DNA from: Ruegeria arenilitoris
Lineage (GTDB): Bacteria; Pseudomonadota; Alphaproteobacteria; Rhodobacterales; Rhodobacteraceae
Direction of reading: 5' to 3'
Assembly (NCBI RefSeq): GCF_013030985.1
Contig: NZ_WPYP01000009.1
Location: 62,001 to 126,000, forward strand
Length of the DNA stretch: 64,000 nt
Each line of letters begins with the position of its first letter. Positions within the stretch are counted from its first letter, which is position 1. Made by a program: the position numbers and the translations under genes. Of this stretch, positions 37,641 through 46,700 are shown in pieces. The notes under the pieces were generated by a model. The model saw nothing but the letters and a program-made list of their open reading frames with translations, had not been told where the DNA came from and made no database searches.

Positions 37641-38308
37641 GACCCGGCAAACGGCGCCGCGCTGCCCCAGAGCTGCTTGACCCGGGCATCGCGGCCGCAG
37701 GCTTTGCGATAGGCCTTGTAGGCGCTGTGCTGACGCTTGGGGCCAAAGCGGGTCAGGACCAGCTTGGTGCCCTTATAGTAATCCTGATGATAGGCTTCGG
37801 CCGGGTAGAACGCGCCCTGTTGCAGGATCGGCGTAACGACCGTTTGCCCCAAGGCGCGCTGCGCATCGGCCTTGGCCTGTTGTGCCAGCGCTTTTTCCCC
37901 TGTGTTAGAGACGAAAATCGCCGTGCGATAGCTATCGCCCCGGTCGCAGAACTGACCGCCTGCATCGGTAGGATCGACTGAGCGGAAGAACATGTTCAGC
38001 AGCGTTTCACGGGAAACGCGGGCCGGATCAAAGGTGATCTGGACGGCCTCGTAATGGCCGGTACCGCCTTTGGTGACCTGATCATAGGTCGGGTTGGCGG
38101 TTTTGCCGCCGGTAAAGCCCGAGACCGCACCAATCACGCCCGGAACGGATTCGAAATCGGATTCGACGCACCAGAAACAGCCTCCTGCCACCGTCAGGGT
38201 CTCGGTCCCCGCTGCCGGTGCAGGCGTGGCGCGCAGCAGGGCGGCCAGTGCGATCAACGCAATCAGCAGCGTTGGTTTGACGAAGTCGAGATAAGCGATG
38301 CGGGTCAT
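37637..38308 (-). CDS. msrA: Exported peptide methionine sulfoxide reductase MsrA
   Basis: MsrA reduces the S epimer of methionine sulfoxide. The ~223-residue product has an N-terminal hydrophobic export signal (TLLIALIALAALLRATPAPAAG) before the catalytic GGCFWCVESDFESVPGV motif, so the enzyme is probably periplasmic, unlike the usual cytoplasmic MsrA. HYEAVQITFDP and the C-terminal part complete the fold. The ATG at 38308 follows AAAGGAG at seven bases. The longer frame from 38350 lacks this. Confidence 0.9.
   Translation of the reverse strand: MTRIAYLDFVKPTLLIALIALAALLRATPAPAAGTETLTVAGGCFWCVESDFESVPGVIGAVSGFTGGKTANPTYDQVTKGGTGHYEAVQITFDPARVSRETLLNMFFRSVDPTDAGGQFCDRGDSYRTAIFVSNTGEKALAQQAKADAQRALGQTVVTPILQQGAFYPAEAYHQDYYKGTKLVLTRFGPKRQHSAYKAYRKACGRDARVKQLWGSAAPFAGS
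38003..38018. promoter_or_regulatory. Weak parS-like sequence in msrA
   Basis: CGTTTCACGGGAAACG matches the parS consensus at 13 of 16 positions, with the two outer bases and one core base changed. It encodes part of SRETLL in msrA, so it may be a coincidence of a common codon run. Confidence 0.2.
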
Positions 38309-38404
38309 GGCAGGGCTCCTTTCGGGATCAGGCTGCCCTGACTTATGCACCGGCGCAATCCGCTGACATGGTTTGTCACGCGGTGGTGAGACGAGTTTAT
38401 CGCC

Positions 38405-38689
38405 TCAGCCCAACAGTTGCCCCAGCTTCATCGCCACACCCATATTGCCCGAGATCTTGAGCTTGCCCAGTGCCACCCCGGTCATCGGGTTCAGCTTGCC
38501 GGTCAGCAGCTTGGTCAGGTTGTCCTGCGAGATGCGGATGGTGCAGTCGGTTTCCTGATCCTGGGTCGAGGCCTGATTGTCGGCCAGCACGATGACGCCG
38601 TCATCGCCGCAGTCGAATTTCAACGAGCCTTCAAAGCTGCGCCCGACCAAGTTTTTCTGAATACCATCGGCAATAGCGGCAAGTGTCAT
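38405..38689 (-). CDS. SCP2 sterol-binding domain protein
   Basis: This 94-residue protein is a single SCP2 (sterol carrier protein 2-like) domain, with the typical pattern SLKFDCGDDGVIVLADNQAS, TDCTIRISQDNLTKLLTGKLNPMTGVALGKLKISGNMGVAMKLGQLL. It should bind a lipid or acyl-CoA; the ligand is unknown. It stands alone between msrA and the M48 gene on the same strand. Confidence 0.88.
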   Translation of the reverse strand: MTLAAIADGIQKNLVGRSFEGSLKFDCGDDGVIVLADNQASTQDQETDCTIRISQDNLTKLLTGKLNPMTGVALGKLKISGNMGVAMKLGQLLG

Positions 38690-38752
38690 GGGGTCCCTCC
38701 TGTTTCAGCCACAGGGTTAGGGGGCAGTCGGGGCGCAGGCAATAGCCCGCGC

Positions 38753-39796
38753 CTAGTGACCTTGGGTCATGGATTTCAGGTTTTCCTGACGGTCCTCGAA
38801 ACGGGGATGGGTGCTGAGCCAGTCCATCTCCTGATCGCCGAATTCCTGTTCCAGCAGGTCGAAGAAATCCGACAGGCCATTGGGATCGAACCCGGCCTTT
38901 CGGGCCAGATCGACACCGAACTGGTCGGCGGCCAGCTCGTGCTGGCGCGAATAGGACAGGGACAGGATCAGGTTGCCTTCCAGCAGCACCTGCTCCAGCA
39001 CTGGCCCGGTATCGCCCGCCATCATCCCGATCAGCACAAACGCCCCGAGCGAGCGGTAGATCTGCGTCAGCCCGTGTTGTTCGACCACATGCCCGATCTC
39101 GTGCCCGATCACCCCGGCCAGCGCATCGGTCGAGACCCGTCGCACCAGTTCATCGGTCACCACAATCGTGCCACCCGGCAGGGCAAAGGCGTTCGGGCCC
39201 ATGCCCGGAAGGTCGCGGAATTCCAGAGTGTAGTCGTGATCCTCGGCAGCGGGACCCAGCGCCGCCAGGACCCGGTCGAAACTGTCCTGAACCATGGCTT
39301 TGTCCCGGTCGCTCAGGGCGCTGGGCTCGGTCATGATCTGATCCAGCGCCTGCATCACACCGGCATCGATGGCGGTCACCAGTGGCAGAGGGGTCATCCA
39401 CACTGCCAATGCCACCAGTAACGACAGCCCGTATTTCCACACACCCCAGACCGCGACCAGACAGGCCAGCGTGACGACGATCAACCGGGGATGGAACCTC
39501 TCGGCGTGATGCAGGTGCGATCCGCTGGAGTCTGCGATCAGATGTTCCAGCGCCGCGTGCTGGTCGGTCAGAAACAGGGTGCCATCGGGGAAGTTCACCC
39601 GCCGTTCGGTCGATCCGACGCGGGGTTCCACCGACAACTCCTCGGGGGTGCAACGGGTCTGGATCTGGCCCTGATCGTCAATCAGCCAGACGGTATTGGT
39701 GCCCACCGCCAACCGCACCGGAACCTCGCGCGAGCTGAGAGGCGGATAGGCGCGCCCATGGACACGCGCGCCGATATCTTCGGGACACGTGCTCAA
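38753..39796 (-). CDS. M48-family metalloprotease, membrane-anchored
   Basis: The 347-residue product has an N-terminal soluble region, a hydrophobic segment (about 104-140) and an M48 peptidase domain with the zinc site HEIGH (residues 232-236) and the third ligand Glu in RQHELAADQFG. The family includes HtpX/Oma1/LoiP-like proteases; substrates are unknown here. The start is TTG at 39796, only three bases after the stop of the YjgN-like gene and without a good ribosome site of its own, so it is probably translated by reinitiation. Confidence 0.82.
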   Translation of the reverse strand: MSTCPEDIGARVHGRAYPPLSSREVPVRLAVGTNTVWLIDDQGQIQTRCTPEELSVEPRVGSTERRVNFPDGTLFLTDQHAALEHLIADSSGSHLHHAERFHPRLIVVTLACLVAVWGVWKYGLSLLVALAVWMTPLPLVTAIDAGVMQALDQIMTEPSALSDRDKAMVQDSFDRVLAALGPAAEDHDYTLEFRDLPGMGPNAFALPGGTIVVTDELVRRVSTDALAGVIGHEIGHVVEQHGLTQIYRSLGAFVLIGMMAGDTGPVLEQVLLEGNLILSLSYSRQHELAADQFGVDLARKAGFDPNGLSDFFDLLEQEFGDQEMDWLSTHPRFEDRQENLKSMTQGH

Positions 39797-39799
39797 AGG

Positions 39800-40867
39800 T
39801 CAGACCGCGATGCCGATATCAAAGCCTTCGATATCCCCGTAGGCGTCGCCAATGGCGCTGACTTGGGCGCTGATGTCGCCAACGAAATCATCCAACGGAC
39901 CGGCTGGGATGAAGAGGGTGTGATCGGCCAGATAGCGCACCCGGCGCACATGCGCCCAGGGCAGCATCAGACCCAGTGTCATCGCAACAACCACGGCATT
40001 CGAAACGGAAATCCACAACAGACGCAGGGCGCTCACATCCGAATAGAACCGGTGTCCGTCGCCCAGAATGGTGTAGTTGTAGACCGTGTTGCGCACCATG
40101 GCCCGATAGATGATCGTGGCTGGGATGGCGGCTACGAAGAACAAAAGCAAGATCATGATGACGTCGATCATCGCTGCGATATCTTCGGGGTCGTGACTAA
40201 GCTCGCTCAGCATACCCGATATGTTGGCATTCACTCCGACAACGACAGTTGCAATTACAATCGTTCCGATCCCCCAAGCCATCGCCGCCAGCGCGGCCTT
40301 GTAAAACGGCCCGATCGGGCTGTCGAAAGACATCTTGGTTGTCCCGAACGTATGACCGTTCACGTGAAACCGCTGGACCGAGCGGGTGACAAACGGCCAT
40401 GTGGTATAGATCGTCAGTGCTGCGAGGAAGGGATACAGGAAATAGTTGGCCGCTGCCGTTCCCCAATTGCCTTGAAAATCGAACCGGACGTTCGACCAGC
40501 TGGACATGCGTGCCTGAAACCGCAGTGACCGCACCAGCAGGTAGGGGATCAGGAACACCAGCCCCAGCAGCATAGCGAGGTTCACCAGCGGTATCGCACC
40601 CAGAATGGTGTAGGCGACGATCCCGGCGATCACGATGATCCGCCCGATCAGGATCTGTAGCCCGGTGGCGTGGTAGTCAAAGCTGCGCCCGGCGACAAAG
40701 GTGTTCTGGTAGAAGTATTTCTTGGTGCGCACCTTGGCCCAGGCGCTGTAGATGCCAAAGGTCAAAAGCGACAGCAGCAGGTTGACGATCCAGATGCCGA
40801 AATACTCGGCCGCCGATCCCCGGAACTCAAACTCTGCCGGGGGCTCCTGTCTGTGATCTGCCTGCAT
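39800..40867 (-). CDS. YjgN/DUF898 family membrane protein
   Basis: The 355-residue product has about seven hydrophobic segments and the DUF898 layout: it begins FEFRGSAAEYFGIWIVNLLLSLLTFGIYSAWAKVRTKKYFYQNT and repeats a similar motif (THTF...ALAAMAWGIG) in the second half. The family is uncharacterised and is often next to an M48 protease as here (adjacent and coupled), so the pair may act together in the envelope (inference). Confidence 0.83.
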   Translation of the reverse strand: MQADHRQEPPAEFEFRGSAAEYFGIWIVNLLLSLLTFGIYSAWAKVRTKKYFYQNTFVAGRSFDYHATGLQILIGRIIVIAGIVAYTILGAIPLVNLAMLLGLVFLIPYLLVRSLRFQARMSSWSNVRFDFQGNWGTAAANYFLYPFLAALTIYTTWPFVTRSVQRFHVNGHTFGTTKMSFDSPIGPFYKAALAAMAWGIGTIVIATVVVGVNANISGMLSELSHDPEDIAAMIDVIMILLLFFVAAIPATIIYRAMVRNTVYNYTILGDGHRFYSDVSALRLLWISVSNAVVVAMTLGLMLPWAHVRRVRYLADHTLFIPAGPLDDFVGDISAQVSAIGDAYGDIEGFDIGIAV

Positions 40868-40890
40868 GAATGCCTCAATGGGATTGAATG

Positions 40891-40925
40891 AAAAACGGGC
40901 CGGACCCTGGCAGGGCCGACCCGTT
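40891..40925 (-). terminator. Rho-independent terminator of argG
   Basis: On the minus strand, 80-odd bases after the argG stop, a strong GC-rich stem (outer arm AACGGG paired with CCCGTT, inner pairs around CCCTGGCAGGG) is followed by TTTTT. Confidence 0.8.
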
Positions 40926-41007
40926 CTGTGTGTTCAACCAACTGGGCAATTCTGCGGCAAAGTTGCGACCCGACCGGTCAATTCAACTTTTTCGCGCAGC
41001 AGAGCCG

Positions 41008-42231
41008 TTATTTCAGGCGCTTGTCCCGTGCGGCCAACAGCTTCAGGCGCAGGGCGTTCAGCTGGATAAAGCCCGCCGCATCTGTCTGATCGTAAGCGCC
41101 GGCATCTTCCTCAAAGGTTACATGCGCCTCAGAGTACAGCGAGTGATCCGACCAGCGGCCCACGGTCGAGGCCAGACCTTTGTACAGTTTTACGCGGACG
41201 GTGCCGGTGACGTGTTCTTGCGACTTGTCGATTGCGGCCTGCAGCATCTCACGCTCGGGCGAGTACCAGAAACCGTTATAGATCAGCTCGGCATATTGCG
41301 GCATCAGCTGGTCTTTCAGGTGCATCGCGCCGCGGTCCATGGTGATGGACTCGATCCCGCGGTGTGCTTCCAGCAGGATGGTGCCGCCGGGCGTTTCGTA
41401 GATGCCGCGCGATTTCATACCAACGAAACGGCCTTCGACCAGGTCCAGACGGCCAATGCCGTGCTTGCCGCCATATTCGTTCAGCTTGGTCAGGATGGTG
41501 GCCGGGCTCATGGCCTCGCCATTGATGCTGACCGCGTCGCCTTTTTCAAAGCCGATCTCGATGTACTCGGGCTCGTTGGGCGCGTCCTCGGGGTGGACGG
41601 TGCGCTGATAGACATAGTCCGGCGCCATGTCGGCGGGGTCTTCCAGAACCTTACCTTCCGACGAGGTGTGCAGCAGGTTGGCATCGACCGAGAAGGGCGC
41701 TTCGCCGCGTTTGTCCTTGGCAATCGGAATCTGATGGGCTTCGGCCCATTCGATCAGACGGGTACGGCTGGTCAGATCCCATTCACGCCACGGGGCGATA
41801 ACCTTGATGTCGGGGTTCAGCGCGTAGGCCGCCAATTCAAAACGCACCTGATCGTTGCCCTTGCCGGTTGCGCCATGCGCTACGGCGTCGGCACCGGTCT
41901 CCTGCGCGATCTCGACCAGACGTTTCGAGATCAGCGGGCGCGCGATCGAGGTGCCCAGCAGGTACAGGCCTTCGTACTGTGCGTTGGCGCGGAACATGGG
42001 GAAGACGAAGTCGCGGACGAACTCTTCGCGGATGTCCTCGATATAGATGTTCTCGGGTTTGATCCCCAGCATCTCGGCCTTCTTGCGGGCGGGTTCCAGT
42101 TCCTCACCCTGACCCAGATCGGCGGTGAAGGTGACGACCTCACAGCCATATTCGGTCTGCAACCATTTCAGGATGATCGAGGTATCAAGGCCACCGGAAT
42201 AGGCCAGAACAACTTTCTTGGGCGCGGACAT
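41008..42231 (-). CDS. argG: Argininosuccinate synthase
   Basis: ArgG joins citrulline and aspartate in arginine synthesis. The 407-residue product has the ATP-binding [15 protein letters not shown] near residue 10, [15 protein letters not shown] and the citrulline/aspartate-binding segments (for example [26 protein letters not shown]). It is monocistronic, with its own terminator. Upstream is the start of a divergent membrane protein gene. Confidence 0.97.
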   Translation of the reverse strand: MSAPKKVVLAYSGGLDTSIILKWLQTEYGCEVVTFTADLGQGEELEPARKKAEMLGIKPENIYIEDIREEFVRDFVFPMFRANAQYEGLYLLGTSIARPLISKRLVEIAQETGADAVAHGATGKGNDQVRFELAAYALNPDIKVIAPWREWDLTSRTRLIEWAEAHQIPIAKDKRGEAPFSVDANLLHTSSEGKVLEDPADMAPDYVYQRTVHPEDAPNEPEYIEIGFEKGDAVSINGEAMSPATILTKLNEYGGKHGIGRLDLVEGRFVGMKSRGIYETPGGTILLEAHRGIESITMDRGAMHLKDQLMPQYAELIYNGFWYSPEREMLQAAIDKSQEHVTGTVRVKLYKGLASTVGRWSDHSLYSEAHVTFEEDAGAYDQTDAAGFIQLNALRLKLLAARDKRLK

Positions 42232-42371
42232 CTGACTTCCCCTTATGCGTAGAACGCTTGGCCCCTAACGGGTTTTGAAAGCGGGGGCAAGTTATCTGCG
42301 TTGACGCACGGGATGAATTGGGGTGAAACAGGCGGAAAGAGAACAAGGATTGGTTGAAGGGGCGATTTTCA

Positions 42372-43145
42372 ATGTTGGGCTGGCAGATTTTTGTGCATTC
42401 GGTGCGGATGGTATTTCGCAATCTCCAGGAAGCTCTCCAGATCGGCCTCGTATTGTCTGTATTTACAGCGGTGATCAGTACTGTGTTGATGCAAGCTTCC
42501 GGTATGGCTGACGATTTCACGGCTGATGATGTCACATCTCTTTCTACCGGAGATGTTGTACTTTTGATCGCCGCGATCCTGATCGGTTTTGTTGTTACGC
42601 TTTGGATTTTTGTCGCTTGGCACCGTTTCATACTGCTTGAAGACTACCCGAAAGGTTGGATTCCGACCCTTAGAATTGACAGGTTGCGAGACTACATTGG
42701 TTATACTTTTGCGCTCCTTGCAATCTGTTTAGGCGCGGGAATTTTCTGCGGAATTTTGATCGGCCTACTGACACCTATTGTCTCAGCAGTATTACCGTTT
42801 TCCACTCTTTTGATAATGGTTCTTCCTCTGCTCATCTTTACTTTCGCCTATATGGTGTTCCTTCGGTTGGGCTGCGTCTTGCCCGCTGCTGCCATTAATG
42901 CTCCGCTTGGATTGAGAGAAGCCAAGCAAGCGACAGAAGGCAAAAACGGAGCGATTTTCGTTCTCGCCATAATTCTTGGAACTTTTCAATTTCTACTAAA
43001 TGCACTGATATTTCAGGCTTCACTGATTTTGCCATTTGCAGGTATCGCGGGCCAAACAATCATCGGGCTGGTGCTCTCGCTTGTGAATGTCAGCGTCCTG
43101 ACCACCATGTACGGCGTCTTCATCGAAAAGCGCGAACTCGCCTAA
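42372..43145 (+). CDS. Hypothetical multi-pass membrane protein
   Basis: This 257-residue protein has about six hydrophobic segments (near residues 25-45, 63-88, 105-140, 142-168, 195-220, 225-245) and no motif I recognise. A polar stretch with a conserved-looking WHRFILLEDYPKGW lies between segments 2 and 3. The ATG at 42372 follows AAGGGG at ten bases; a TTG at 42354 is in frame. The gene has visibly more A/T and rarer codons (TTA, TTT, ATA) than its neighbours, unlike the flanking argG and ilvA. Function unknown. Confidence 0.8.
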   Translation: MLGWQIFVHSVRMVFRNLQEALQIGLVLSVFTAVISTVLMQASGMADDFTADDVTSLSTGDVVLLIAAILIGFVVTLWIFVAWHRFILLEDYPKGWIPTLRIDRLRDYIGYTFALLAICLGAGIFCGILIGLLTPIVSAVLPFSTLLIMVLPLLIFTFAYMVFLRLGCVLPAAAINAPLGLREAKQATEGKNGAIFVLAIILGTFQFLLNALIFQASLILPFAGIAGQTIIGLVLSLVNVSVLTTMYGVFIEKRELA

Positions 43146-43203
43146 TCCGCGTACACATATGTATTCCTTGCCCTTTCGGCGGTGATACGGCAGTGAAACG
43201 GTC

Positions 43204-44430
43204 ATGACTGATTTCATGACCCGCGCCCGCGCCGCCGAACAGGCAATGCGCACCGTGTTTCCGCCCACACCTCTGCAGCGGAATGCCCATCTGTCCGACC
43301 GCTATGGCGCGGATATCTGGCTCAAGCGGGAAGACCTCAGCCCGGTGCGGTCCTACAAGATCCGCGGTGCGTTCAATGCCATGCGCAAGCAGCAGGGGCA
43401 GGACCTGTTCGTCTGCGCCAGCGCGGGCAACCATGCGCAGGGCGTGGCGTACATGTGTAAGCATCTGGGCGTGAAGGGTGTGATCTTCATGCCCGTGACG
43501 ACGCCGCAGCAGAAAATCCAGAAGACCCGCATCTTTGGTGGCGACAACATCGAAATTCATCTGATCGGCGACTATTTCGACGACACATTGGCGGCCGCGC
43601 AAGCGTGGTGCTCCCAACAGGGTGGGCATTTCCTGTCGCCCTTTGACGATGAGGATGTGATCGAAGGGCAGGCCTCATTGGCGGTTGAGATTGAGGCACA
43701 ACTGGGCGGCCTACCCGATCACGTGATCCTGCCGGTGGGTGGGGGTGGCATGTCCTCGGGCGTGGCGACGTGGTTCGGGGACCGGACCCATTGCCTGTTT
43801 GTCGAGCCTAAGGGTGGGGCCTGCCTGCACGCGGCGATGGCGGCGGGGCATCCGGTTGCGTTGGATCACGTGGACAATTTCGTCGATGGCGCGGCTGTAG
43901 GCAAAATCGGTGCGAAACCGTTTGAGTTGTTGAAGGATCGCCACCTGTCCGACGTGCTGGTCCTGTCCGAAGACCGCATCTGCACCACCATGATTGAGAT
44001 GCTGAATGTCGAAGGCATTGTCCTGGAGCCCGCCGGCGCGCTGGCGATTGAGGCCATTGGTGATGTCCAGAGCTTTATTCGTGGCAAGACTGTGGTCTGC
44101 GTTACCTCGGGCGGCAATTTTGATTTCGAACGCCTGCCCGAGGTCAAGGAGCGGGCGCAGCGCTATTCCGGTGTGAAGAAATACTTCATCCTGCGCCTGC
44201 CGCAGCGCCCCGGCGCGTTGAAGGAATTCCTGAACATTCTCGGTCCCGAAGACGATATCGCCCGGTTCGAATACATGAAGAAATCGGCGCGCAATTTCGG
44301 CTCGGTCCTGATCGGCATCGAAACCCGCAAGCCCGAAAATTTCGCCCGCCTGTTTGCGCATCTGGACGAGGCCGGGTTCACCTATACCGACATCACCGAA
44401 GACGAGACGCTGGCGCAGTTCGTGATCTAG
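43204..44430 (+). CDS. ilvA: Threonine ammonia-lyase (threonine deaminase)
   Basis: IlvA converts threonine to 2-oxobutanoate, the first step of isoleucine synthesis. The 408-residue product has the PLP Lys in REDLSPVRSYKIRGAFNAM (Lys about 52) and the Gly-rich PVGGGGMSSG. The C-terminal ~90 residues (KKYFILRLPQRPGALKEFLNILGP) form one ACT-like regulatory domain, shorter than the two of E. coli IlvA, so it belongs to the short form. Its last bases overlap the convergent Hpt gene by four. Confidence 0.94.
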   Translation: MTDFMTRARAAEQAMRTVFPPTPLQRNAHLSDRYGADIWLKREDLSPVRSYKIRGAFNAMRKQQGQDLFVCASAGNHAQGVAYMCKHLGVKGVIFMPVTTPQQKIQKTRIFGGDNIEIHLIGDYFDDTLAAAQAWCSQQGGHFLSPFDDEDVIEGQASLAVEIEAQLGGLPDHVILPVGGGGMSSGVATWFGDRTHCLFVEPKGGACLHAAMAAGHPVALDHVDNFVDGAAVGKIGAKPFELLKDRHLSDVLVLSEDRICTTMIEMLNVEGIVLEPAGALAIEAIGDVQSFIRGKTVVCVTSGGNFDFERLPEVKERAQRYSGVKKYFILRLPQRPGALKEFLNILGPEDDIARFEYMKKSARNFGSVLIGIETRKPENFARLFAHLDEAGFTYTDITEDETLAQFVI

Positions 44431-44756
44431 GTCAGGTTCGTGGCCTTTTCGGCCAGGAACACGGTGCGGGACTCGTCATAGATCTTCAGAATCGCTGACA
44501 GATCGACCTCAGCCGCCTTGCCTGCGGCGGCGTTTCGCTCGGCGTCCTGACAGAGGCTTGAGAAGCGGTTGAACCCAAGGCTCAGCGCGCTGCCCTTGAG
44601 GAAATGCATGTTCTGCTCGAACTCGGCCCGGTTTGTGTCCCGGTGCACCCGATCAATCGTTTCCTGCACCTCGTCCAGAAAGATTTGCACCACCTCGTCA
44701 AACTCACCGGCGCCCACCTCATCCCGTAGCTGTCTGACCCTGGACCAGTCGATCAT
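44427..44756 (-). CDS. Histidine phosphotransfer (Hpt) domain protein
   Basis: This 109-residue protein is a stand-alone Hpt domain with the phosphorylated His at residue 51 in MHFLKGSALSLGFNRFSSLCQDAE. Such proteins relay phosphate between a hybrid kinase and a response regulator. It is divergent from a response regulator with a PP2C output (93 to 156 bases apart), an arrangement which suggests that they act together (inference). The ATG at 44756 is the first Met with homology; an open frame extends upstream. Confidence 0.9.
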   Translation of the reverse strand: MIDWSRVRQLRDEVGAGEFDEVVQIFLDEVQETIDRVHRDTNRAEFEQNMHFLKGSALSLGFNRFSSLCQDAERNAAAGKAAEVDLSAILKIYDESRTVFLAEKATNLT

Positions 44757-44849
44757 GTTCGGTCTCTCCACACATATCGCGACATGACCTGCGTACCCCA
44801 GGGCCGGTAAAGAGGGGGTTAAGCAACGCAAACAAGACGCCTTCACGGG

Positions 44850-46184
44850 ATGTTAAACCGCCGCGCGCTAGGGTCAGCTCGTTCAGGTATGGTCGCAGTG
44901 CAGAGGGTACAGGTGGCAGAAGGCAGTCAGGCAGAGGCCAGGACAGAGCTGGATTTTGGTGCGATCCAAAAGGTGCTTGTCGTCGATGACAGCCGCCTGC
45001 AACGGCGGATTCTGGTGGCTTCACTGAAAAAATGGGGCTTTGAGGTGCTTGAGGCCGACAGCGGTGATGTTGCGATCGAGATGTGTCAAGCCGACCCGCC
45101 GGATCTGGTGGTCAGCGACTGGGTCATGCCGGGGATGAGTGGGCTGGAATTCTGCCGCACGTTCCGGGCGCTGGACAGTGAGCAGTACAGCTATTTCATC
45201 CTGCTGACCTCAAAAAGCGAAAAGCAGGAGGTGGCAAAGGGGCTGGATGCCGGGGCCGACGATTTTCTGATCAAACCGCTTGAAGCCGATGAGTTGCGCG
45301 CGCGCATTTCGGCCGGCGCGCGTATTCTGGATATGCAGCGCGAGCTGTCCGAAAAAAACCGGATGATCGAAACCGCGCTGGAAGAGCTGCGCGTGGCGCA
45401 TGATGCCATCGACAAGGATCTGATGCAGGCCCGGAAAATTCAGGACTCGCTGGTTCCGGAACTGACGCGTGAGTTTGGCAAGTCACGGGTCAGCATGTTG
45501 CTGAAACCCTGCGGCCATATTGGTGGCGATCTGGTGGGGATGTTTTCACCCGGGGTCAACCGGCTTGGGTTCTACAGCATCGATGTTTCGGGCCACGGCA
45601 TCACCTCGGCGATGATGACGGCACGGCTGGGGGGCTATCTGTCCAGCAATCATTTTGACCAGAACGTGGCGATGGAAAAGCGGTTCGACAAGTTCTATGC
45701 GCTGCTGCCGCCCGAGCAGGTGGCCGAGATGCTCAATTGCCGGCTGATGGCGGATGCGGGCGTCGAGGAATATTTCACCATGGTCTATGCGATCATCGAT
45801 TTGCGCAATGGGCATCTGAAAATGGTGCAAGCTGGGCACCCACACCCGCTGGTGCTGCGCCACGATGGCAGGACCGAGTTTCTGGGCGAAGGCGGGCTGC
45901 CCATCGGATTGCTGTCGGACGTCTCGTTTCAGCAGACCGAAACCTATCTGCATCCCGGCGACAAGCTGTTGCTGTATTCGGATGGCTTTACCGAATGCGG
46001 GCTCGCCAGTGGCGGGCTGTTGGAAGAGGAGGGGTTGCGCCGGATGGCTTTGGAATGCGCCCCCGGCCGCAGCGGAACCGAGTTTCTGGACGACATGTTC
46101 TGGCGCCTGACACAGGCCATGGCCCCCGGCAGCGGCATGGATGACGACGTCTCGGCCGTGTTCTTTGAATATAACGGGCCCTAG
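44850..46184 (+). CDS. Response regulator with PP2C-type (RsbU/SpoIIE) phosphatase output
   Basis: The ~420-residue product has a receiver domain (KVLVVDDSRLQRRILVASL, phospho-Asp near residue 90 in VVSDWVMPGMSGLEF, LLTSKSEK), a coiled-coil linker (about 150-200) and a SpoIIE/RsbU PP2C domain with all metal-binding acids visible (GGDLVG, DVSGHGITSAMM, LYSDGFTECG, DDDVSAVF). Such proteins dephosphorylate anti-anti-sigma factors; RbaY of Rhodobacter capsulatus is a comparable regulator. The start is uncertain: the frame opens at ATG 44850, but GTG at 44913 has the best ribosome site (AGAGGG, five bases). Confidence 0.9.
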   Translation: MLNRRALGSARSGMVAVQRVQVAEGSQAEARTELDFGAIQKVLVVDDSRLQRRILVASLKKWGFEVLEADSGDVAIEMCQADPPDLVVSDWVMPGMSGLEFCRTFRALDSEQYSYFILLTSKSEKQEVAKGLDAGADDFLIKPLEADELRARISAGARILDMQRELSEKNRMIETALEELRVAHDAIDKDLMQARKIQDSLVPELTREFGKSRVSMLLKPCGHIGGDLVGMFSPGVNRLGFYSIDVSGHGITSAMMTARLGGYLSSNHFDQNVAMEKRFDKFYALLPPEQVAEMLNCRLMADAGVEEYFTMVYAIIDLRNGHLKMVQAGHPHPLVLRHDGRTEFLGEGGLPIGLLSDVSFQQTETYLHPGDKLLLYSDGFTECGLASGGLLEEEGLRRMALECAPGRSGTEFLDDMFWRLTQAMAPGSGMDDDVSAVFFEYNGP

Positions 46185-46624
46185 AGCCCGTTCAGGTGTT
46201 GAGCGGCAAAGTGGCGGTCACCGGCATTGCCCAGCATTTGGGTTGCATCTGCGGTATCCATCCACAACGCCTCGTGAAACGGCTCGGTCGGCGGGCCGAT
46301 ACGGCGAACGGGGCGGGCGCGATAGATCAGGCAGACTTTTTCCGCCCACAGATCGTATTCCGGCATGAAGGTGAACCGCCGGAACGCGCCGACGCGACGT
46401 GGCGCGGCCACAAGCCAGCCGGTTTCCTCGAACACTTCGCGGTGCAGGGCGGTGACGGGTGATTCGCCCGGGTCGATCCCGCCGCCGGGCAGTTGCAGAT
46501 CGGGGCCGGGCTCCATCTGACAGGTCAGCAAAAGGTGCCGACCGCGCGGCAACAAAGCGTAAACACCCACACGTCTGATGTATTTCTGACCCGCTTGCGG
46601 GGTTTCACCGAACCGTCTGATCAT
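46181..46624 (-). CDS. Nudix hydrolase
   Basis: The 147-residue product has a complete Nudix box (GGGIDPGESPVTALHREVFEETGW), so it should cleave a nucleoside diphosphate derivative with Mg2+. The substrate is unknown. The ATG at 46624 follows AAGGGG. Its stop overlaps the stop of the convergent response-regulator gene by four bases. It is divergent from hslO. Confidence 0.88.
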   Translation of the reverse strand: MIRRFGETPQAGQKYIRRVGVYALLPRGRHLLLTCQMEPGPDLQLPGGGIDPGESPVTALHREVFEETGWLVAAPRRVGAFRRFTFMPEYDLWAEKVCLIYRARPVRRIGPPTEPFHEALWMDTADATQMLGNAGDRHFAAQHLNGL

Positions 46625-46700
46625 GTATGGCCCCTTACAACCCGAATTGTTCGACCTATATGCTGGCGGTATGCCAACCTGTGGCGTGTAAGGAAACCCC

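Noticed and set aside
40356..40371. GTTCACGTGAAAC in the YjgN-like gene, a parS half-site
   Set aside because: The left arm is poorly matched (about 12 of 16 in total), so it is not called.
40888..42252. A 454-codon open frame on the plus strand opposite argG
   Set aside because: It covers argG in antisense and has no recognisable domain; high GC at codon position 3 explains it.
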